From: Promethearchaeota archaeon
GTDB taxonomy: Archaea; Asgardarchaeota; Lokiarchaeia; Sigynarchaeales; SOKP01
DNA length: 17,472 bases
NCBI GenBank assembly: GCA_016839845.1
Contig: JAEOTL010000186.1
Span: forward strand, 1 to 17,472
Reading direction: 5' to 3'
Below are positions 13,218-17,472 of the stretch, one piece after another (the first letter of the stretch is position 1; every line of letters begins with the position of its first letter). Below the pieces are notes generated by a model. It was not told the origin of the DNA. It worked only from the letters and a program-made list of their open reading frames with translations, and did not search any database. Made by a program: the position numbers and the translations under genes.

Positions 13218-14375
13218 ATGAATAGTTTCGAACGCATTTGGGCAGCATTAAATCTCGAACAACCGGATGTTATCCCTACACATACCATTAATATCGATGG
13301 TAATGTTGCTGATAAAATTTTAGATAGAACAACCAACGCGATTGAAGATCTTGATAAGTTGGTTGAAAATTTCCCAAATGATTGGCAGGATAGAATTAAT
13401 CCATTGGCTACGGATAATCAAGCATCTTTCTTTTCAAAAGCAATTAGAGCAGCTTACACTCTTGGGTTTGATGGATGCGGATTAGGATATATTCCTTTCA
13501 AATTTGAAAGTAGGTCAGAACTCATCGATATTTTTGGTAAACAACATAAAATAAGAGATATCGATGGCAACATATATCCCGATTATTATGGAGGAATGAT
13601 TAAAGATAGAAAAGATTGGGAGTCTTTTTCAAAGCCAGATTTTAAAGAAATTTATCAGGATGCAAAAAAATTCTATAAAAAAGTTTTAAGAAACTGTAAA
13701 GATATTAGAGACGAAATATGTTTTATGGCACAAAATCTTTTAACTTCGGTGTTTCCTCCGGTTTGGCAGGGGATGGGAATGAATAATTTTGCTCGAGCTT
13801 TAAAAAATGATCCAAAATTAATCAAAGAACGTTTTGATTTTACAACTGAATTCGTATTAACGGCTTTTAAAGCATATTCAGATTGTGGGGCAAAAATCTT
13901 TGTTGAGGGCGGTGATCTAGCCTTTAGAACGGGTCCAATGGTAAATCCAAAATATTTTGATCAGTATCTATTACCATGCTATCAAGAGGTTACAAATGCC
14001 GTTCATGATTGGGGAGGGAAAATAATGTTACACTCAGATGGAGATATCACGACACTTCTAGATTTTATTATAGAATCTGGTTTTGATGGATTACAGTGCC
14101 TGGAACTCCCCTATGTAGATCCTGTTTTAGTAAAAAAGAAAGTTGGACATAAGTTATGCTTATCTGGTAATATAGATACGAGATACACTTTATATAAAGC
14201 AACAAAACAGGAGGTTGAAAAAGCAGTATTAGATGCAATTACTGCAATGGGAGAAGGCGGTGGCTTCATTATATCTCCTGCTAATTTTCATCCAGAAATA
14301 TCTGTTGATCGCTTAAAGTGGATGATTGCTGCTGTTAATCGATTTGGGGGTTATCCTTTAAAAAATGCAGCTTAA
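13218..14375 (+). CDS. Uroporphyrinogen-decarboxylase-fold protein, not HemE
   Basis: A 385-residue URO-D-superfamily protein. Seen: 'MNSFERIWAALNLEQPDVIP' at the start; 'FVEGGDLAFRTGPMVNPKYF' (228-247); 'KIMLHSDGDITTLLDFII' (268-285); 'GFDGLQCLELPYVDP' (288-302); 'LCLSGNIDTRYTLYKATKQEV' split at 313-333; and 'GEGGGFIISPANFHPEISVD' (345-364). The overall order is that of URO-D and the MtaA-type corrinoid methyltransferases. It lacks the HemE N-terminal RQAGRY motif. It also lacks the His-x-Cys and C-terminal Cys zinc ligands of the methyltransferases: it has H272-S-D274 and 'SPANFHP' instead. It is therefore neither a heme enzyme nor a standard zinc methyltransferase. Its place between a sulfatase and a GH94-like enzyme suggests a role in sugar metabolism. 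A TATA-like GTTTAAAATTTAC at 13184-13196 predicts a nearly leaderless mRNA. Confidence 0.8.
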   Translation: MNSFERIWAALNLEQPDVIPTHTINIDGNVADKILDRTTNAIEDLDKLVENFPNDWQDRINPLATDNQASFFSKAIRAAYTLGFDGCGLGYIPFKFESRSELIDIFGKQHKIRDIDGNIYPDYYGGMIKDRKDWESFSKPDFKEIYQDAKKFYKKVLRNCKDIRDEICFMAQNLLTSVFPPVWQGMGMNNFARALKNDPKLIKERFDFTTEFVLTAFKAYSDCGAKIFVEGGDLAFRTGPMVNPKYFDQYLLPCYQEVTNAVHDWGGKIMLHSDGDITTLLDFIIESGFDGLQCLELPYVDPVLVKKKVGHKLCLSGNIDTRYTLYKATKQEVEKAVLDAITAMGEGGGFIISPANFHPEISVDRLKWMIAAVNRFGGYPLKNAA

Positions 14376-14463
14376 CTTATTCTTTTACCGAAAAGATTGA
14401 TTGAAGTCAAAAAAATTCAAAGTAATTGTCATAAAAGTAATTTAATGCTCACAAGTAATAAAA

Positions 14464-17139
14464 ATGGAAAAAAAATCATTTGGTTCTGGTTATTTTGGTG
14501 AATGGATTGAAGATGAGTTTGGATTACCTGCTTATCATTATACTTGTGATCAAGTAAATGATCCTAAAGCAATTACCCCCATGGATAAGAAGTGGCGTCT
14601 CCCAACAGAACATTTACATCAAGTTGGTAATGATAGACTAGTCGGTGTGGCATCAAATTATGGGTATATTCAGGTAAGACAAGATGAAGGAAGTCCTAAA
14701 TATTTAAATGAATTTAATCCTGAGCATGGGTATTATGCAGGAGGTTTTGGATATCTTACCGATGGAACTTCATTTCTTAGCACATTTTATCCTGGAAATG
14801 GGAATTCTTTTGAAAGGATATTTGGAGTGGGATATTTACAGAAAAAGGTAAAAGGTCATGGATTTACAGTCAATCAGATTATATTTGCTCCATTCGGAGA
14901 TGATCCAGTCTTAATCTCTCGAATATTAATTACCAACAATCGAAAAGAAAGTGTGAATTTGAGTTGGATTGAATATTGGGGTGTTCAGATGTACCAGTTT
15001 TCATTCAGGGCGTACAGTGCAGCAGTAGCAGCAAAGAATATACAAAAGCACCCAAGAGATATTCGGCGGGAATTTAGTGAAAAATTTATCCATGAGTTTA
15101 AGGTAATCAATGAAAATGTGGGGCTTCAAGAATTAAAGTATATTGAGGGGATAAAAGATTTAAATAATATTAAAAATACTGAACCTTCATTTGAAGATTA
15201 TAATCCCCCAAATACCTTCTTGATATCATTAGATTCACCAGTTGATACTATTAGTACTAATGGTGGTGAATTTTTTGGCGAAGGTGGTGTGTTGCATCCC
15301 GATGGTCTTTTAAATGGTTTGAAAATGAATTTAGGATCATCTGGAAAGGAAAGCGCGATGTTACTCGAACGAAAAATCCACTTAAAACCAGGAGAAAGTC
15401 AATCTATTTATTTTTTGTATGGATACACCCCTGATGGATATGAAATTAAAGATCTTATTGATAAATATAGTAAAAACTATACGAAAATATTAAATAGATC
15501 TTCTAGGTGCTGGGGGGAAAAAAGCATTAGATTAGCAATTAAAGATGAACCCTGGGTACATCGAGAAATAATGTGGCATAATTATTATTTACGGGGAGCC
15601 ATGACATATGATAATTTTTTCAAGGAACATATTCTCTCTCAAGGTCAAATTTATCAGTATATTATAGGTTTCCAAGGAGCCGCACGGGATCCTTTACAGC
15701 ATGCATTACCCTTTATTTTTATTGAACCTGATATCGTAAAGAGCATAATTAGATATACATTAAAAATGGTAAATTCTAGTGGAAGAATTCATTGTGCCAT
15801 TACTGGAAATGGTCAAATATTTCCAATTCCATTGAAACCAAGCGATCTGGAATTGTGGTTATTATGGTTGACCAGTGAATATATCCTTGGAACTAGAGAT
15901 ATCGAATTTCTTGATGAATATATCTCAGCCTATCCCATTTATCACCCGAATACTGAAAAGGTTAAAGTATCTGATTTACTGGAACGATGTTACAACCATT
16001 TAGTTAAGAAAACGGGAACTGGACAACATGGGCTAATAAGGTTATCCACTGGTGATTGGAATGATAATGTTATTTTAGGACATATACCCCCAGAAAGACA
16101 TAAAGATATTGAAAAACAGGGAGAAAGTGTTCTTAATGCCGCAATGGCAATCTATGCACTTAAAAAATATTCAGAAATGCTGAACTTTCTAGGAAAAAAG
16201 GAATTGGCTAAAAAGCCCCTTATGTGGTCTAATTCACAGCGAAACGCAGTAAGAAAACAGTGGACAGGGAAATGGTTGAGTCGGGCATGGCTCACAGAAG
16301 ATTTAGGGTGGATAGGTGAGGAACAATTATGGTTAGAACCTCAACCTTGGGCAATAATAGGAGATGTTTTAAATCGTGAGCAGAAAAAGGCTTTATTGCA
16401 ATCAATTGATCACCTTTTAAGAAAATCATCCAAAATAGGAGCTAGAATTTTATCTAGAGGACTAGAAAAACATAGGAGAAATATTGGGGAAGGGACGAAT
16501 GGGGGAATATGGCCTGCGATAAATGGTACTTTAGTATGGGGATTATCTCTTATTGATAAAAATATGGCGTGGGATGAATGGAAAAAAAGTAGTTTAGCTT
16601 TTCATGCAGAAAATTACCCTGAAATCTGGTACGGAATCTGGAGTGGTCCAGATACTTATAATTCTGAATTATCTAAATATCCTGGTCACACCTTTTTAAA
16701 TAAGAAATATACTCCGGATGATTTAAAATTTAAGGAAACCAGTAAAAGTATAGAGCCTGTAATAACTAATTGGACGGATTTTCCAGTATTTAACTTACAT
16801 ACACATGCTTGGCCTCTGTTTAATACTAAACATTTAATGGGCATAAACTTCACCAAGGATGGTGTAGAATTAAATCCAATACTATCGTATGAACAATATA
16901 AGTTTTCGACTCCCCTTATCGGATTAGTAAAAACTAAGGAGGGTTATTCAGGTTGGTATGATCCAAAAGGAGAGGGAACTTGGAAGATTGTCTTTAAAGC
17001 CAGCAAAGAAGAGTTAAACAACATAGAATCAATATTCATAAATGGAAAAAAGGAAAATTTTGTAAGGCGAGAGAATTGTTTGGAATGGGACGGTAAGAGC
17101 ACAATGAATAAACCACTACGATGGATACTTAAGAAATAG
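14464..17139 (+). CDS. GH94-like (cellobiose-phosphorylase clan) glycosidase/phosphorylase, altered phosphate site
   Basis: An 891-residue protein with GH94 architecture: an N-terminal beta-sandwich (about 1-320; 'GYLTDGTSFLSTFYPG', 'RILITNNRKESVNLSWIEYW'), a linker, and an (alpha/alpha)6 barrel (about 355-795). Barrel motifs match GH94: 'SDLELWLLWLTSEYILGTRD' (460-479), 'TGDWNDNV' (529-536) including the general-acid Asp, 'GESVLNAAMAIY' (553-564), 'EPQPWAIIGDVL' (625-636) and 'IWSGPDTYNS' (725-734). GH94 enzymes split beta-glucosidic bonds with phosphate. Two phosphate-binding elements differ here: 'NGGIWPAIN' (679-687) has Ala685 where the family has His in NGGVFxH, and 'LHTHAW' (778-783) stands in place of TGTAxW. 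It may thus be a hydrolase or use another acceptor. No signal peptide. Fourth and largest gene of the locus, 88 bases after the URO-D gene. Confidence 0.75.
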   Translation: MEKKSFGSGYFGEWIEDEFGLPAYHYTCDQVNDPKAITPMDKKWRLPTEHLHQVGNDRLVGVASNYGYIQVRQDEGSPKYLNEFNPEHGYYAGGFGYLTDGTSFLSTFYPGNGNSFERIFGVGYLQKKVKGHGFTVNQIIFAPFGDDPVLISRILITNNRKESVNLSWIEYWGVQMYQFSFRAYSAAVAAKNIQKHPRDIRREFSEKFIHEFKVINENVGLQELKYIEGIKDLNNIKNTEPSFEDYNPPNTFLISLDSPVDTISTNGGEFFGEGGVLHPDGLLNGLKMNLGSSGKESAMLLERKIHLKPGESQSIYFLYGYTPDGYEIKDLIDKYSKNYTKILNRSSRCWGEKSIRLAIKDEPWVHREIMWHNYYLRGAMTYDNFFKEHILSQGQIYQYIIGFQGAARDPLQHALPFIFIEPDIVKSIIRYTLKMVNSSGRIHCAITGNGQIFPIPLKPSDLELWLLWLTSEYILGTRDIEFLDEYISAYPIYHPNTEKVKVSDLLERCYNHLVKKTGTGQHGLIRLSTGDWNDNVILGHIPPERHKDIEKQGESVLNAAMAIYALKKYSEMLNFLGKKELAKKPLMWSNSQRNAVRKQWTGKWLSRAWLTEDLGWIGEEQLWLEPQPWAIIGDVLNREQKKALLQSIDHLLRKSSKIGARILSRGLEKHRRNIGEGTNGGIWPAINGTLVWGLSLIDKNMAWDEWKKSSLAFHAENYPEIWYGIWSGPDTYNSELSKYPGHTFLNKKYTPDDLKFKETSKSIEPVITNWTDFPVFNLHTHAWPLFNTKHLMGINFTKDGVELNPILSYEQYKFSTPLIGLVKTKEGYSGWYDPKGEGTWKIVFKASKEELNNIESIFINGKKENFVRRENCLEWDGKSTMNKPLRWILKK

Positions 17140-17219
17140 AAAATTAGATTTAGGATTTTTATAAATTTTAATCAAAAATAAGTAAAAATTTTAAAAAAAA
17201 ATGAAATATTTTAATTTTT
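17140..17219. terminator. Convergent AT-rich spacer with T-tracts in both directions
   Basis: Between two convergent stop codons. On the plus strand there are ATTTTT and AAATTTT tracts soon after the GH94-like stop. On the minus strand, the A9 run at about 17193-17201 gives a T-tract about 20 bases past the stop of the surface-protein gene. No hairpin is evident. Confidence 0.35.
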
Positions 17220-17472
17220 TTAATTTAGCCTTTTTTTTCGGATTAGAACATAGATAGCACTAAAAATTGCAATAGAAGAAATGAAACTAATAAGATACAA
17301 ATTATATCCGGGTATTTGTGGTAGGGTTGTGGCTGTTAATCTATCTCCACCAATCCATGCATAATACGGGAGACCACTAAATCCTATTCTTTCAGGCATT
17401 AATTCTGCAAAATCCCACCCCTTATTAATTCCGAATCCTATCTGATATTGGGAGAGATAAAGAAAGGGAACA
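17220..17472 (-). CDS. C-terminal end of a membrane-anchored surface protein (gene enters from the right)
   Basis: Reading leftward from the window edge, 83 codons end at TAA 17222-17220. The visible part is a soluble stretch ('YQIGFGINKGWDFAELMP' near residues 9-26, then 'GLPYYAWIGGDRLTATTLPQ'), followed by 'IPGYNLYLISFISSIAIF' and 'SAIYVLIRKKRLN'. A Pro-Gly-Tyr turn, one hydrophobic span and a terminal Arg-Lys cluster are typical of C-terminal anchors on archaeal exported proteins, with the bulk of the protein outside the cell. The function of the missing part is unknown. Because it lies next to the carbohydrate locus it could be a surface glycan-binding or degrading protein, but this is a guess. 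Confidence 0.7.
   Translation of the reverse strand, partial: VPFLYLSQYQIGFGINKGWDFAELMPERIGFSGLPYYAWIGGDRLTATTLPQIPGYNLYLISFISSIAIFSAIYVLIRKKRLN

Noticed and set aside
13218..14375. Annotation as hemE or as a methanol/methylamine corrinoid methyltransferase.
   Set aside because: The RQAGRY motif of HemE and the His-x-Cys...Cys zinc ligands of MtaA-type proteins are absent, and no corrinoid protein gene is nearby.
1..17472. CRISPR arrays, insertion sequences, tRNA or rRNA genes and prophage parts.
   Set aside because: No regularly spaced repeats, transposase or integrase motifs, clover-leaf sequences or rRNA-like conserved stretches were found by eye; the many A/T runs reflect base composition.

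Overview
The window looks like a chromosomal segment of an AT-rich archaeon, most probably an Asgard archaeon of the Lokiarchaeia type. This is inference from gene content. Seen in the sequence are an Alba chromatin protein, a small histone, an ER/archaeal-type (Ser-His-Asp) signal peptidase, a HerA-NurA pair, a longin-like domain protein of the kind abundant in Asgard genomes, and a surface protein ending in an 'IPGY' motif, a membrane span and a basic tail. Promoters have archaeal TATA-like boxes. Some genes have GAGG-type ribosome sites; others look leaderless.

Layout. (1) 1-1362, minus strand: nurA followed by the first 71 codons of a herA-like gene, the DNA end-resection pair. (2) 1592-3319, plus: an HD-domain phosphohydrolase and a nucleotidyltransferase fused to a small N-terminal barrel and a C-terminal helical domain, a possible nucleotide 'writer/eraser' pair. 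(3) 3468-4130, plus: a longin-like protein. (4) 4299-5148, minus: a chromatin island with a short Bd0055-like histone and Alba. (5) 5412-6431, minus: signal peptidase I followed by a small two-span membrane protein whose frame has no usable start unless a -1 shift occurs at an A7 run. (6) 6677-8234, plus: a zinc-ribbon protein and a diacylglycerol-kinase-fold lipid kinase. (7) 8262-9395, minus: a membrane-anchored M28 metallopeptidase/glutaminyl-cyclase-like enzyme whose signal sequence lies upstream of the first conventional start codon. (8) 9511-17139, plus: a four-gene carbohydrate locus with a GH3 beta-glycosidase, a sulfatase, a URO-D-fold protein and a GH94-like enzyme. (9) 17220-17472, minus: the C-terminal end of a surface-anchored protein.

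How the parts work together. The carbohydrate locus is the most distinctive part. Four same-strand genes without signal peptides suggest cytosolic dismantling of a (possibly sulfated) beta-linked oligosaccharide. Two of its members have altered active sites: the GH94-like protein lacks the usual phosphate-binding His and TG-T motifs, and the URO-D protein lacks both the HemE N-terminal motif and the His-x-Cys zinc site of corrinoid methyltransferases. No transporter or sulfatase-maturing enzyme is in view. No tRNA, rRNA, CRISPR array, insertion sequence or prophage gene was recognised.
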